From NCBI RefSeq assembly GCF_022427965.1, contig NZ_JAKTTI010000027.1, forward strand, positions 1-60,854: 60,854 nt of DNA. The letters run 5' to 3'. The stretch is from Fredinandcohnia quinoae. GTDB lineage: Bacteria; Bacillota; Bacilli; Bacillales; Bacillaceae_L. A model generated the notes under the pieces. The model made no database searches and had not been told where the DNA came from. It saw only the letters and a list, made by a program, of their open reading frames with translations. Position 1 is the first letter of the stretch; each line of letters opens with the position of its first letter. Below, piece by piece: positions 35,028 to 45,572 of the stretch. A program made the position numbers and the translations under genes.

Positions 35028-37040
35028 CTACTGTTCTATCATTATTTTTTCAATATTCACTAGGCAATCATACAATGTACTTCCTAATCCATTATCGGAT
35101 ACTCTATTCGGGGTTAGCTGATTAACACTTCCGCCAAATTCATGCCACTGACCCTCATCGATACATATTATATTTGGTGCTGAATGTTTTAAAATTTGAA
35201 CCTTTCCAATAATCTCGCCACGTTCATTGTACACCCTAACCTTATCATTGGGATTCAATCCCTTATCCTCTGCAATATCCGTTGAAATCTCTACTTTAAC
35301 TGTCTGAAGACTGTCTATTAAATGATAATGCTGCGAATGATTTGAACGCAGTGGATGAATTGTTAATAATGAATAAGGGAAATTTTGTGCTAGTACAGCA
35401 TCTTCAAACGTAGATTCCTTCGGATATACTATTTTCAGATGACCATCCAACCCTTTTTCTTCTCCAATCGTTGATGTGAATTCATACTTTCCACTAGGTG
35501 TTAAAAATTGATAATCATGCCATGGGACATGTTCAACTGGTAGTGGTAGATGATGTTCTTCTCTTAGTTTCTCTAAGGTAATATCCTTTTCTTGAAGTTC
35601 GCCTAATCCCATTCGTATGAACTCTTCTCTTGTATAGTTAAAATCATCCCCAAAACCTAATCTTTTCGCTAACTCTGTCCAAATCCACACATCAGACCTT
35701 ACTTCTCCTGGTGGATCTACAAGCTTTGGCCCATAATTAACATAATGATGATACATAGATGAATAATAAATATCCTCTTCTTCAAATACCGTTGCTGATG
35801 GGAGAACATAATCAGCTAATTTTGCGGTGTCAGTCATAAATTGTTCTAATACGACGATAGTTTGAACAGATTTAAATGCCTTCTGAACAATTGATGTATC
35901 TGGTACCTGTGTTAACGGATTTCCACATGACACCATAACCATCTGTATTTCAGGATCTATAGCACTTAGAATCCCCTCAGCTTGTTGCATCATCGTGAAT
36001 GTTCTTGTATTAGTCTTTCGACTTGGTAGAGTTAATGCATTACTATCAAAGCTTTGGCCAACCTGTAAATTGCCAAAGTTAGCACCACCACCTGGTCTGC
36101 CTACATTTCCACTTATCGCAACTAATGCATCAATTAAACGAATTGTATTTCCTCCATTGGCATATCGCTGCATCCCTAATCCCATATATGTCGCGGTTGG
36201 GCCATCACTATACACATGAGCTAATTCTGTAATTGTTTCACGTGGAACATTTGTATTAGTTTCAATAAACTCTATTGAAACACGATCAAGTAGTTCTTCT
36301 AAGTCAGAAAAACCTACCGTATAATTCTTAATAAAATGCTTATCTTCTTTATTTAAACGAATTATTTCCTTCATAACTCCAATTGCTAAAAACCCATCCA
36401 TTCCTGGTTTAATTGGAATATAGGAGTGAGCCATTTTGGCTGTTGCATTATAAATTGGGTCAATTACAATGATTTTTGTTCCCTTTTTCTTAACATCCTG
36501 TAAATAACCATAGAGGTGCATATTCGTTCTTGAGACATTTCTACCCCAAATGATTACATTTTTACTATTATAAATATCTTCTGGTGCATGGCTAGCTGCA
36601 TTACCGAAATCCCATTTTTGTGCTTCAATTCCAGAACCCCAACAAATACTACCAATGATTTCAGTTACACCACCATAACAATTGAAAAAGCGCTCTGGAA
36701 TTTTAGTTAGTAAGCCCCCATTGGCATAATCATGACTATGGAATACAGCAGTCGTTCCGTATGCTTCTTTTATAATTGTAAGTTTATGAGCAATTTCATC
36801 CAATGCTTGTTCCCAAGAAATTTTCTGAAAAACACCATCAATCTTTTTTAAGGGGTGGAGAATTCGATCATGAGAGTTTGTCCTTGCCTCTAGCATGCGT
36901 CCTCTTCCACATATTTTTCCTTTTGTGATAGGATGGTCCTTATTTCCATCTATTTTAATAACCTTCCCATTTTCCACTTCAACTTCAAAGCCGCAGCTAT
37001 CCCAACAATTTAATGGGCACGCAGATTTATACGTAGTCAT
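35028..37040 (-). CDS. Molybdopterin-dependent oxidoreductase (YyaE-like)
   Basis: This is a 670-residue single-subunit enzyme of the DMSO-reductase/formate-dehydrogenase family. A [4Fe-4S] site is formed by C8, C12, C16 and C44 (ACPLNCWDSC; GKICGRG). The molybdopterin-binding domain has W-G-R-N and G-N-P-L-T-Q-V-P, and the C-terminal dinucleotide-binding domain contains HPLRSNHSQHYHL. No Tat signal, so cytoplasmic; the substrate and electron partner are unknown. I start it at ATG 37040; a GTG four codons earlier overlaps the ribosome site. A parS site lies within it. Similar to yyaE, found in the same area in B. subtilis. Confidence 0.88.
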   Translation of the reverse strand: MTTYKSACPLNCWDSCGFEVEVENGKVIKIDGNKDHPITKGKICGRGRMLEARTNSHDRILHPLKKIDGVFQKISWEQALDEIAHKLTIIKEAYGTTAVFHSHDYANGGLLTKIPERFFNCYGGVTEIIGSICWGSGIEAQKWDFGNAASHAPEDIYNSKNVIIWGRNVSRTNMHLYGYLQDVKKKGTKIIVIDPIYNATAKMAHSYIPIKPGMDGFLAIGVMKEIIRLNKEDKHFIKNYTVGFSDLEELLDRVSIEFIETNTNVPRETITELAHVYSDGPTATYMGLGMQRYANGGNTIRLIDALVAISGNVGRPGGGANFGNLQVGQSFDSNALTLPSRKTNTRTFTMMQQAEGILSAIDPEIQMVMVSCGNPLTQVPDTSIVQKAFKSVQTIVVLEQFMTDTAKLADYVLPSATVFEEEDIYYSSMYHHYVNYGPKLVDPPGEVRSDVWIWTELAKRLGFGDDFNYTREEFIRMGLGELQEKDITLEKLREEHHLPLPVEHVPWHDYQFLTPSGKYEFTSTIGEEKGLDGHLKIVYPKESTFEDAVLAQNFPYSLLTIHPLRSNHSQHYHLIDSLQTVKVEISTDIAEDKGLNPNDKVRVYNERGEIIGKVQILKHSAPNIICIDEGQWHEFGGSVNQLTPNRVSDNGLGSTLYDCLVNIEKIMIEQ
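36234..36249. other. parS: parS site inside the oxidoreductase gene
   Basis: TGTTTCACGTGGAACA, identical to the copies at 18591 and 40211. Confidence 0.88.
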
Positions 37041-37111
37041 TCTCCATTTCACTCCCCTCTAGATCACTCGTATAATATATTATAGAACACATATCCCAAT
37101 CATCATAGAAA

Positions 37112-37137
37112 AAGCATGAGAATCACTCCTCATGCTT
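37112..37137 (-). terminator. Terminator overlapping the DUF951 stop
   Basis: AAGCATGAG pairs with CTCATGCTT, followed by TTTC on the minus strand. The stop codon of the DUF951 gene lies in the hairpin. Confidence 0.8.
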
Positions 37138-37320
37138 AACAAGAATTTTCTTTAGCTTTCTAGTAAATTCCTTTCTTGGAATCATGACACTATGTGCGCA
37201 CCCTTCACACTTAATCCGAATGTCCATCCCTAATCGAATTATTTTCCATCTATTCGTCCCACATGGATGCTGTTTTTTCATTTCAACGATATCATTGAGG
37301 CTGTATTCTTTATCAACCAT
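37123..37320 (-). CDS. DUF951 small protein
   Basis: This is a 65-residue protein (SLNDIVEMKKQHPCGTNRW, then DIRIKCEGCAHSVMIPR). C20, C38 and C41 with nearby histidine suggest metal or nucleic-acid binding, but no function is established. Members of this family sit between the spo0J and ychF regions in many Firmicutes, matching the place here (YyzM in B. subtilis). Confidence 0.88.
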   Translation of the reverse strand: MVDKEYSLNDIVEMKKQHPCGTNRWKIIRLGMDIRIKCEGCAHSVMIPRKEFTRKLKKILVKHEE

Positions 37321-37404
37321 TGTTCAACACCCTTTTCACACAAATTTTAAATTAAAATGGAATGATCCCTAATAGTTTACTTGTATTGTACCAAGAAATT
37401 GGAC

Positions 37405-38418
37405 TTAATTGTAGCGATTTGTTATAGGATAGATAAGAATTGCTGCGAGTAAGTAAATATTAGCTATCCCGTACAGTGGATACAGTACTGAAACAAGTGT
37501 TGCAAAGCCAAACGTAGTAAAAGGAATCATCATACATAGCAATAACAAGGCAATCATCCATAAAGGTAGTTTCAATTTTTCTTTAAATCGGGTTGTTAAC
37601 CCTAATAATCCAGATGCTGCAGTAGTATAAATGGCTCCAAACAGGAGAAATGACATGATCACTACTGTTATATATGGAAATGACTTCAAAATAATAAAGA
37701 GAGGTATTTCATATAACATGATTTCTTGAGCAATTTGAATGAGTGATTCGTTATAAATATAAGAAACTACCCCTAAAATAACTCCACTTCCAATACTTGC
37801 AACCCATGCTTCCCCCATTGATTTCATTTTCCCACCAATTGCACCTAGTACAGCAATTAAAGGTAATATATTGAGTGCTGTAAAAGTAAAAGCGGACGGC
37901 CAATTTGTTTGATTTGCAGCTATAAATGAAAAATGGATATCCTCTCTAAAAATAAATAATAATAAAATAACAATTAGCCCAATAATTAAGAAAGGAATGA
38001 TCAAAAAATTAATCGTTACTAACCCGTTAATATTCCACAAAAATACGATCACTAGTAATATACTAAATAAGAGAACCCCCCACCAAAATGGAATATTAAA
38101 TAATTCAAGTGTTGCCCCTCCACCAGCTAACATCACAATTGTAGTAGTAAATAAATATAAAATCGTAATGCCATCATATGCATATGTTAACTTTCTCCCT
38201 ATTAATTTCCTTAAGACAGGTACAAAATTTTCAGACCTTTGCTCATGGCTTATTTTCATAATGATTAAACAACAAATAATAAAAATGAGCGTAAATAATA
38301 GGATTGCTAATTCACTTTCTTCCCCAAAAAACTGCCATAGCTCTCTACCAGAAGCATATCCCGCCCCAATTGTTGTACCTAAAATTAAAAACATCCATTT
38401 CAATCCAGCCTTAATCAA
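37405..38418 (-). CDS. YkvI-family multi-pass membrane protein
   Basis: This is a 337-residue protein with about ten membrane helices. The first helix carries GTTIGAGYASGRELWQFF, a glycine-rich motif like that of the APC-type transporters (unwound first helix for substrate binding), as in the YkvI group. The substrate is unknown. It starts at TTG 38418 behind GGGGGGAT. It is divergent from yyaC, with which it shares the intergenic region. Confidence 0.8.
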   Translation of the reverse strand: MIKAGLKWMFLILGTTIGAGYASGRELWQFFGEESELAILLFTLIFIICCLIIMKISHEQRSENFVPVLRKLIGRKLTYAYDGITILYLFTTTIVMLAGGGATLELFNIPFWWGVLLFSILLVIVFLWNINGLVTINFLIIPFLIIGLIVILLLFIFREDIHFSFIAANQTNWPSAFTFTALNILPLIAVLGAIGGKMKSMGEAWVASIGSGVILGVVSYIYNESLIQIAQEIMLYEIPLFIILKSFPYITVVIMSFLLFGAIYTTAASGLLGLTTRFKEKLKLPLWMIALLLLCMMIPFTTFGFATLVSVLYPLYGIANIYLLAAILIYPITNRYN

Positions 38419-38464
38419 TCTGATCCCCCCAAAAGAAATTATCTCTATTAATTACTTAACTGAT

Positions 38465-38493
38465 GTATAGATTTCACTTTTTCTCCGTATACT
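38465..38493 (+). promoter_or_regulatory. Possible forespore (sigma-F/G type) promoter of yyaC
   Basis: GTATA (38465-38469) and, 15 bases on, CCGTATACT, which keeps the A-x-A-x-T part of the sigma-F -10 consensus but has CC for GG. Weak but in the right place for a sporulation gene. Confidence 0.35.
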
Positions 38494-38522
38494 GATACTA
38501 CATTTACTAAGGAGTGGAACCT

Positions 38523-39140
38523 ATGAATCTCAAACAAAATATTTTTGATCTACACAAACAAAATGAATTTCGTATTGCATATGACCATGATTTAGCAGAT
38601 CATCAAGTTGCTTTAAAGATTTCATCAATGCTCCCCTCTACTGATCAACCAATCATCGTTGTATGTATTGGAACAGACCGTTCCACTGGAGACTCTCTTG
38701 GACCACTAATTGGTACTAAAATAACTGAATTAGGACTGTCCCACTTCTATGTATATGGCACATTGGACGAACCTATACATGCTGTTAATTTAAATGAAAA
38801 GACTGAAGAAATATATTCTCGTCATCATAATCCATTTATTATAGGAATTGATGCTTGCTTAGGTAGATTAAAAAGTGTTGGGCATATTACAATTGGCAAA
38901 GGGCCAATCAAGCCTGGTGCTGGAGTTAATAAAGAATTAATACCAATTGGTGATATGTATATTACTGGGATTGTTAACGTCAGTGGGTTCATGGAGTTTT
39001 TTGTACTTCAGAATACACGGCTAAACTTAGTTATGAAGATTGCAAACACCATATCAAATGGTATTTTCAAAGCAGAAGCTCTGCATAGCAGAAAACAAGA
39101 AATGAATAAATTACTAATCAATAAGGATATAACGAATTAA
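38523..39140 (+). CDS. yyaC: Sporulation protease-like protein YyaC (DUF1256)
   Basis: This is a 205-residue protein. IIVVCIGTDRSTGDSLGPLI (about 46-65) and IGIDACLGRLKSVGHI place it in the YyaC/GPR-like germination-protease fold family, found only in spore-formers. The ATG at 38523 has GGAG eight bases upstream and gives the B. subtilis length; the GTG at 38514 overlaps that site. It is one of the few plus-strand genes left of oriC, convergent with DUF554. Confidence 0.9.
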   Translation: MNLKQNIFDLHKQNEFRIAYDHDLADHQVALKISSMLPSTDQPIIVVCIGTDRSTGDSLGPLIGTKITELGLSHFYVYGTLDEPIHAVNLNEKTEEIYSRHHNPFIIGIDACLGRLKSVGHITIGKGPIKPGAGVNKELIPIGDMYITGIVNVSGFMEFFVLQNTRLNLVMKIANTISNGIFKAEALHSRKQEMNKLLINKDITN

Positions 39141-39150
39141 AGGGACAAAA

Positions 39151-39180
39151 AAACCCTTCTATTAAAATAGAAGAGTCTTT
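39151..39180. terminator. Hairpin between yyaC and the DUF554 gene
   Basis: CTTCTATT pairs with AATAGAAG; an A-run before and TCTTTT after allow it to serve both convergent genes. Confidence 0.75.
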
Positions 39181-39924
39181 TCAAATTGATATAATGGCTT
39201 GAGTAAAATCCACCAAATTACTCCAATAATATAAAATTACCACAAGTATTGCAGTGACTAAAATTCCTGGAAGTAAATTTGCCACACGAATTTTTGTTAA
39301 ACCTAATAAATTTAATCCAATTGCGACAATCATTATACCACCAGTTCCTGTCATTTCGACAATAAACGAGTCCATTAGCTCTTGTGGTACCCATTTTTCA
39401 ATTTGAGTTGCTAATAATGATATCGAACCTTGATAAATCATGACAGGAATAGCTGAGAATAATACTCCAATTCCTAATGTGGTTGCTAAAACGAGACTTG
39501 TGAATCCATCAATAACTGACTTTGTAAAGAGTACTGAATGATCTTGCCTTAACCCACTATCTAATGAACCAATTATAGCCATTGCTCCTATGACAAAAAT
39601 CAACGTTGCTGTCACGAAACCTTTTGCAATCGTCCCTTCATTAGATGAGGAACCTACCCTAGTCTCAATCCACTTTCCAAGTAAATTTAACTTATCATCT
39701 AAGCTCCACCACTCACCAAGAATTGCTCCAAAAACAAGGCTGAAAATTACAATTAGAAATTGTTCACTTTTCAATCCCATTTGTATTCCTAATAACATGA
39801 CAGCAAGCCCAATTCCGTGCATAACTGTTGTCTTCACCTTTTCAGGAATACGGTGAAGTAGTTTTCCTATTAAAGTGCCTAAAATGATACAAATACAATT
39901 CACTATTGTTCCTAGTAATATCAT
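39181..39924 (-). CDS. DUF554 membrane protein
   Basis: This is a 247-residue protein with about seven hydrophobic helices and GTLIGKLLHRIP near the N-terminus, the DUF554 (YdfK/YqgA) family of possible small-molecule transporters. Function unknown. It often lies next to spo0J in bacilli, as here (about 100 bp downstream). It could be co-transcribed with soj-spo0J. Confidence 0.85.
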   Translation of the reverse strand: MILLGTIVNCICIILGTLIGKLLHRIPEKVKTTVMHGIGLAVMLLGIQMGLKSEQFLIVIFSLVFGAILGEWWSLDDKLNLLGKWIETRVGSSSNEGTIAKGFVTATLIFVIGAMAIIGSLDSGLRQDHSVLFTKSVIDGFTSLVLATTLGIGVLFSAIPVMIYQGSISLLATQIEKWVPQELMDSFIVEMTGTGGIMIVAIGLNLLGLTKIRVANLLPGILVTAILVVILYYWSNLVDFTQAIISI

Positions 39925-40027
39925 TTCATTTCCCCTAATTCAAATTATCTGTCACTAGAAAAACTATGAAAATATCCTTCAATTTACTGTTAAAAGTAAG
40001 TTTGAAGGATATATCATGTATTGCTAT

Positions 40028-40882
40028 TTAAGATACGCTCGGTGAATCTAACAATTCTAATATTCTTTCTAAATCTTCATTAGAAAAGAATTCTATTTCA
40101 ATCTTACCTTTTTTCTTATTTTGCTTAATTGTTACTGATGTACCGAAACGCTCACGCAGAAAAGTCTCTCGTTCTTTAATAAAAATATCCTTTTCCTTTT
40201 TAGGCTTAATTGTTTCACGTGGAACATTTTGATTCATTTGGTTGATTAGATCTTCTAACTGACGAACATTAAGCTGTTCGGATAAAACCTTTTCAACAAC
40301 TGCATCTAGCTTATCTTTATTTTTCAATCCAAGCAGTGTTCGTCCATGACCCATTGATAATTTACCTTCTGTTATTAGCTTCTGAATGCTCTTTGGAAGA
40401 GCTAAAAGACGTAAATGATTTGCTATATGTGGTCTGCTTTTACCTAATCTCTTAGCAAGCTGTTCTTGTGTTACCTTCAGATGGTCAATCAATGCTTGAT
40501 ATGCATAAGCCTCTTCAATTGGGGTAAGATCTTCTCGTTGTAAGTTTTCTAGTAATGCTAATTCCATCATTTGTTGTTCCGTCAAATCACGCACAACAAC
40601 TGGTACTGTGTTTAACTTTGCTTCCTTCGCAGCTCGGAAGCGTCTCTCACCTGCAACAATTTCAAATCCCTTAATACTTTTTCTTACTATTAAAGGTTGT
40701 AAAATACCATGCGTAAGAATTGATTCCTTTAATTCAGCAATTGCTTCTGGTTCAAATGTTTTTCTTGGTTGATATGGATTTGGGCGTAATTCTTTAACTT
40801 TAATTTCTTGTACTACTTCTTCATTTCCAACTTCCATCGTTGAAAACAAAGCATTTATTCCCTTTCCTAAACCTTTAGCCAT
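40028..40882 (-). CDS. spo0J: Chromosome-partition protein Spo0J (ParB)
   Basis: This is a 284-residue ParB CTPase/clamp. The N-terminal [11 protein letters not shown] is the Soj-activating part. The CTP-binding domain contains [11 protein letters not shown] and the G-E-R-R-F-R arginine patch. A helix-turn-helix (about 120-165, [20 protein letters not shown]) binds parS, and a C-terminal dimer domain follows. The ATG at 40882 overlaps the end of soj. It loads SMC at the origin and couples segregation to sporulation. A parS lies inside the gene. Confidence 0.96.
   Translation of the reverse strand: MAKGLGKGINALFSTMEVGNEEVVQEIKVKELRPNPYQPRKTFEPEAIAELKESILTHGILQPLIVRKSIKGFEIVAGERRFRAAKEAKLNTVPVVVRDLTEQQMMELALLENLQREDLTPIEEAYAYQALIDHLKVTQEQLAKRLGKSRPHIANHLRLLALPKSIQKLITEGKLSMGHGRTLLGLKNKDKLDAVVEKVLSEQLNVRQLEDLINQMNQNVPRETIKPKKEKDIFIKERETFLRERFGTSVTIKQNKKKGKIEIEFFSNEDLERILELLDSPSVS
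40211..40226. other. parS: parS site inside spo0J
   Basis: TGTTTCACGTGGAACA. B. subtilis also has a parS within spo0J. Confidence 0.93.
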
Positions 40883-41636
40883 TCGCAATCACTTCCTTTG
40901 CAAGATCTAAGTAAACTTCTGCACCTCTTGACTTTGGATCATAAATAATGATTGGTTCACCATGACTTGGAGCTTCACTTAATCGAATATTCCTTGGAAT
41001 GATTGTTTTATAAACCTTATCTTGGAAGTATTTTTTAACCTCCTCGATCACTTGTAGACCTAAATTCGTTCTAGCATCAAGCATTGTTAAAAGAACACCA
41101 TCAATCATGAGTTCAGTATTTAAATGCTTTTGGACTAAACGAACAGTATTTAATAATTGGCTTAATCCCTCAAGTGCATAATACTCACATTGAACTGGAA
41201 TAACTACAGTATCAGCAGCTGTTAAAGCATTAAGGGTTAATAATCCTAAAGAAGGTGGGCAATCGATAATAATATAATCATAACTATCTTTTACCTCCTC
41301 TAGCGCTCTTTTTAAACGGACCTCACGAGATATAGTTGGAACAAGTTCAATTTCAGCTCCCGCTAATTGAATCGTCGCAGGAATCATATATAAATTCTCA
41401 ACTGATGTTGGTACTGTTACATTCTTTGCTGAAACATCCTCTACTAGAACATCATAAATGCACTCATCGACATTTGCTTTTTCAATCCCGCAGCCACTTG
41501 TTGCATTACCTTGAGGGTCAATATCAACAAGTAAAACTTTTTTACCTACATATGCCAAACATGCACTTAGATTTACTGAAGTAGTAGTCTTACCAACTCC
41601 ACCCTTTTGGTTAGCAATCGCGATGGTTTTTCCCAC
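40875..41636 (-). CDS. soj: Chromosome-partition ATPase Soj (ParA)
   Basis: This is a 253-residue ParA ATPase with the deviant Walker [10 protein letters not shown] (about 10-18) and [12 protein letters not shown]. It regulates DnaA and works with Spo0J in origin segregation. It begins with GTG 41636 behind AGGTGA. A palindromic parS lies about 140 bp upstream. Confidence 0.97.
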   Translation of the reverse strand: MGKTIAIANQKGGVGKTTTSVNLSACLAYVGKKVLLVDIDPQGNATSGCGIEKANVDECIYDVLVEDVSAKNVTVPTSVENLYMIPATIQLAGAEIELVPTISREVRLKRALEEVKDSYDYIIIDCPPSLGLLTLNALTAADTVVIPVQCEYYALEGLSQLLNTVRLVQKHLNTELMIDGVLLTMLDARTNLGLQVIEEVKKYFQDKVYKTIIPRNIRLSEAPSHGEPIIIYDPKSRGAEVYLDLAKEVIANG

Positions 41637-41776
41637 GATGTCACCTACTTTCTAAATCAAATGCGAAACTCTCATCATCCTTACGATGATGAATAAAACA
41701 TTTAAACTATCACTTTTTCTATTCTATCACGAAAAATGATGGGGTTTATCTTTTTTTGCAAAAAAGTAATAAAAAT

Positions 41777-41792
41777 GTTTCACGTGAAACAT
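41777..41792. other. parS: Perfect palindromic parS between noc and soj
   Basis: TGTTTCACGTGAAACA, the fully symmetric form of the site. Confidence 0.95.
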
Positions 41793-41802
41793 TTTCTAAT
41801 CA

Positions 41803-41838
41803 AAAAAAATATCCTCACCTTAAAAATCACTGTGAGGA
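41803..41838 (-). terminator. noc terminator
   Basis: CCTCAC pairs with GTGAGG; followed on the minus strand by ATATTTTTTTT. Confidence 0.85.
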
Positions 41839-41848
41839 AGCTAGTAAT

Positions 41849-42760
41849 CTATTTGTTTTTAGGTATGCGAATGGTAAATTGATAGAAGTCTTCAAATTCT
41901 TCTTCTTCTGTATTTAATGAAACTCCACTTTCTTCTACCATTGTTAATGATTGACGAATAGTGTTCATCGCAATTCTCATATCTCGACTTACAGCTTTAA
42001 ATCTTGGTTTTGGCTTTTTTTCGTTTCTTTCAAGCTCTTGTATTTTATTAACCCGATCCTCTGTCTGTTTGACATTAAGATGCCTTTCAATAACCTCTTG
42101 CAAAAGCTTAATTTGCTTCTCGGCATCTTTAAGAGGAATTAAAGCACGTGCATGACGCTCCGTTATTAACTTTTGCAATAATGCTTCTTGAACTTCCTGT
42201 GGAAGCTTCAATAAACGCAATTTATTAGCAACTGTAGATTGGCCTTTACCCAATCTTTGAGCTAATGCTTCTTGTGTTAAATTATGTAATTCTAGTAGTT
42301 TAGCATATGCCACTGCTTCTTCAATCGCAGAAAGCTCTTCCCGTTGAAGGTTTTCTATTAATGCTACAGAAGCGGTTTCAGTATCATTAAAATCTTTAAT
42401 AATCGCAGGGATGGTATCCCAACCGAGTGTTTGAACAGCACGCCAGCGTCTTTCACCCGCAATTATCTCAAATTGATTGTCGGCAAATTGACGAACAACA
42501 ATAGGTTGAATAATACCATGTGTTCGAATGGTCAATGCAAGTTCCTTAATTTTTTCCTCTGCAAAAACAGTACGAGGTTGGAATCGATTCGGCACAATTT
42601 CATTAATTGGAATTTGCTTTACCTCTTCGTTCGTATATGTCTCTTCATCTATATGTTGTTTATCTACTACTTGATCGATTACTTGTTCTTCATTCATAAG
42701 TTGATTGTCCTCTTTTTCACCAATGCTAAATAAGCGTGAAAATGGATGCTTCATACTCAT
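41849..42760 (-). CDS. noc: Nucleoid occlusion protein Noc
   Basis: This is a 303-residue ParB paralogue that blocks division over the nucleoid. The N-terminal [14 protein letters not shown] resembles the membrane-targeting helix of Noc. The CTP-binding region ([14 protein letters not shown]) and HTH (about 145-190, [20 protein letters not shown]) follow. No Noc-site (ATTTCCCGGGAAAT) is seen in this window. It stands upstream of soj-spo0J with its own terminator. The first or third codon ATG could be the start. Confidence 0.93.
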   Translation of the reverse strand: MSMKHPFSRLFSIGEKEDNQLMNEEQVIDQVVDKQHIDEETYTNEEVKQIPINEIVPNRFQPRTVFAEEKIKELALTIRTHGIIQPIVVRQFADNQFEIIAGERRWRAVQTLGWDTIPAIIKDFNDTETASVALIENLQREELSAIEEAVAYAKLLELHNLTQEALAQRLGKGQSTVANKLRLLKLPQEVQEALLQKLITERHARALIPLKDAEKQIKLLQEVIERHLNVKQTEDRVNKIQELERNEKKPKPRFKAVSRDMRIAMNTIRQSLTMVEESGVSLNTEEEEFEDFYQFTIRIPKNK

Positions 42761-42930
42761 ATCACCCCTTAGGAAACTACCACTATAACAAATTCTCTTT
42801 TTATTCTTTCATTCCTTCTATTATAACATGGATAGTTGTAAAAAATCTTACAAACTTTCAACTGAATTATGTTCCACCTACTAAAAGGATACAGGGATTT
42901 AGAATGAAATTCAATCCTAATATCCCTTCT

Positions 42931-43647
42931 TTACACAATAGGCGTACGATTGGGTGTTCCGGGCTTACGTGGGTATTTCTTTGGTGTTATTTTGTTCTTA
43001 TGGATGATAACAATATTACGATCGCTATTTTCAATTGGTAAAGAAAAATGATGTACGTCCTTAACTTCTCCACCTAGTATTTGAATTGCCTTTTGACCAT
43101 CTTTTATTTCTTCATTTACTGAAGATGCTTTCATAGCAATAAACGTTCCATTAACTTTTACAAGTGGCAAACAAAGTTCACTTAGTACAGATAATCGAGC
43201 AACTGCTCTAGCCATCACAAGATCAAATGATTCTCTTACTTCCTTTTTTTGACCAAAGGTTTCTGCACGGTCATGATAGAAAGTAACATTTTCTAACTGT
43301 AATTGTTTTGAAAGCTCCTCAAGGAATGTAATCCGCTTTTGTAGAGAATCCACAATCGAAATATGTAAATTCGGAAAGCAAATTTTAAGTGGAATGCTTG
43401 GAAAACCCGCTCCAGCACCCACATCGCAAATTGATAATGTTTTGTTAAAATCGTAAAAGAACCCTGCAGAAATAGAGTCAAAGAAGTGTTTCAAATACAC
43501 CTCAGGCTTCTCGGTAATTGCAGTGAGGTTCATTTTCTCATTCCACTCAACTAATAATTGATAATATTTTTCGAATTGATTAAGTTGGTAAGAAGAAAGT
43601 GTAATCCCTTTCTCCTCCAACATATTCGTAAATTGTGTAATGTCCAT
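42931..43647 (-). CDS. rsmG: 16S rRNA (guanine527-N7)-methyltransferase RsmG (GidB)
   Basis: This is a 238-residue SAM-dependent methyltransferase with motif [10 protein letters not shown] and the downstream VMARAVARL. It methylates G527 in the decoding region; loss gives low-level streptomycin resistance in relatives. It follows mnmG by 14 bases, in the mnmE-mnmG-rsmG order. Confidence 0.96.
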   Translation of the reverse strand: MDITQFTNMLEEKGITLSSYQLNQFEKYYQLLVEWNEKMNLTAITEKPEVYLKHFFDSISAGFFYDFNKTLSICDVGAGAGFPSIPLKICFPNLHISIVDSLQKRITFLEELSKQLQLENVTFYHDRAETFGQKKEVRESFDLVMARAVARLSVLSELCLPLVKVNGTFIAMKASSVNEEIKDGQKAIQILGGEVKDVHHFSLPIENSDRNIVIIHKNKITPKKYPRKPGTPNRTPIV

Positions 43648-43661
43648 AATAAAAATCCCTT

Positions 43662-45542
43662 CTATACCTTTGCTATTTTCCCTTGCTCCAAATACACAAG
43701 TAAAATCGATACATCTGCGGGATTTACCCCAGAAATTCTAGAAGCTTGGGCTACTGATAATGGGCGAACCTGCTTTAGATTTTGTCTAGCTTCATTTGCC
43801 AATCCTGAGATTGCATCATAATCAATATTTTCAGGGATTCTCTTGTTTTCCATTTTTTTAAGTTTTTCAACTTGTTGTAATGACTTTTGAATATATCCCT
43901 CATATTTAATTTGAATTTCTACTTGCTCTTCTACATCTGGATGTAATGCTACATCACTTGGTGCAAGCAACTTAATATGGTCATACGTCATTTCTGGCCT
44001 TTTTAGCAAATCACTTGCTAATATCCCATCCTTAAGCTCACTGCCTCCTACAGAGGAGATCATAGCTTGGACTTCATTCGTTGGTTTTATTCGGATGGAT
44101 TGTAAGCGTTCCTTTTCTTCCTCAATGGCTGCCTTTTTCGTTAAATATGCTTGATAACGTTCATCTGAAATTAAACCAATTTCGTGACCGATCTCAGTTA
44201 ATCTCAAATCCGCATTATCATGACGTAGCAATAAGCGATATTCAGCACGTGATGTTAACAGACGATAAGGTTCACTTGTCCCCTTCGTAACTAAATCATC
44301 AATAAGGACACCAATGTATGCGTCAGATCGACTTAAAACAACCTCTTCTTTTCCGAGTGCGCGTCTACCAGCATTAATTCCGGCCATAATACCTTGTCCT
44401 GCAGCCTCTTCATAACCGGATGTTCCGTTAATTTGCCCCGCTGAATATAGATTCTTAATCCGTTTTGTTTCAAGGGTTGGCCATAATTGGGTAGGTACAA
44501 TTGCATCATATTCAATTGCATATCCCGCTCGCATCATTTGTGCATTTTCAAGACCTGGAACAGACGAAATCAACTTATGTTGAACTTCCTCAGGTAAGCT
44601 TGTTGAAAGACCTTGAACATACACCTCATTTGTATTTCTGCCCTCAGGCTCAAGAAATACTTGATGTCTAGGTTTATCATTAAATCGAACCACTTTATCT
44701 TCAATTGAAGGACAGTATCTTGGACCTGTTCCCTTAATCATTCCAGAATACATTGGGGAACGATGTAGATTTGCTTCAATAATTTGATGAGTCTCATCAC
44801 TCGTATACGTTAACCAACAAGGTAACTGGTCGGTAATGAATTTTGTTGTTTCATATGAAAAGGCCCTTGGAACATCATCACCAGGTTGAATTTCTGTTTT
44901 GCTATAGTCAATTGTGTGACTATTAACACGAGGAGGTGTACCTGTTTTAAAGCGCACTAACTCGAAGCCAAGTTCCTCAAGATTTTCGGATAATTTTACG
45001 GATGGCTGTTGATTATTTGGCCCACTTGAATATTTTAATTCCCCAAGAATAATCTCTCCACGTAAAAAAGTACCGGTCGTGATTACAACTGTCGTTGCTT
45101 TAAACACTGCTCCAGTTTTCGTAATAACACCTGTGCAAACACCGTCTTCAACGATCAACTGTTCAACCATACCTTGCATTAAGGTGATATTTTTTTCATT
45201 TTCAAGTGTTTTCTTTAATTCATGTTGATAAGCAAACTTATCTGCCTGTGCACGTAATGCACGAACAGCTGGCCCTTTTCCCGTATTCAACATTCTCATT
45301 TGAATATGAGTTTTATCAATATTTTTTGCCATTTCTCCACCAAGGGCATCAATTTCACGTACAACAATCCCTTTTGCTGGGCCGCCAACAGACGGGTTAC
45401 ATGGCATAAAAGCAATCATGTCGAGATTTATCGTTAATATTAATGTTTTGGCACCCATACGTGCTGCAGAGAGACCTGCCTCACAGCCCGCATGTCCTGC
45501 ACCTATTACAATTACATCATAATTTCCTGCTTCATAGCTCAA
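43662..45542 (-). CDS. mnmG: tRNA uridine 5-carboxymethylaminomethyl modification enzyme MnmG (GidA)
   Basis: This is a 626-residue FAD enzyme that, with MnmE, modifies the wobble uridine of several tRNAs. The FAD loop [11 protein letters not shown] (about 11-21) and [10 protein letters not shown] with the active cysteine just before it are visible, and the helical C-terminal domain binds MnmE. It starts at TTG 45542 behind AAGGGGAT, and lies 30 bases after mnmE. Confidence 0.96.
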   Translation of the reverse strand: MSYEAGNYDVIVIGAGHAGCEAGLSAARMGAKTLILTINLDMIAFMPCNPSVGGPAKGIVVREIDALGGEMAKNIDKTHIQMRMLNTGKGPAVRALRAQADKFAYQHELKKTLENEKNITLMQGMVEQLIVEDGVCTGVITKTGAVFKATTVVITTGTFLRGEIILGELKYSSGPNNQQPSVKLSENLEELGFELVRFKTGTPPRVNSHTIDYSKTEIQPGDDVPRAFSYETTKFITDQLPCWLTYTSDETHQIIEANLHRSPMYSGMIKGTGPRYCPSIEDKVVRFNDKPRHQVFLEPEGRNTNEVYVQGLSTSLPEEVQHKLISSVPGLENAQMMRAGYAIEYDAIVPTQLWPTLETKRIKNLYSAGQINGTSGYEEAAGQGIMAGINAGRRALGKEEVVLSRSDAYIGVLIDDLVTKGTSEPYRLLTSRAEYRLLLRHDNADLRLTEIGHEIGLISDERYQAYLTKKAAIEEEKERLQSIRIKPTNEVQAMISSVGGSELKDGILASDLLKRPEMTYDHIKLLAPSDVALHPDVEEQVEIQIKYEGYIQKSLQQVEKLKKMENKRIPENIDYDAISGLANEARQNLKQVRPLSVAQASRISGVNPADVSILLVYLEQGKIAKV

Positions 45543-45572
45543 TTTGGGTATCCCCTTTTTTACAAAAATTTA

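Noticed and set aside
41849..42760. Noc binding sites near noc
   Set aside because: No ATTTCCCGGGAAAT or close variant was found in the window.
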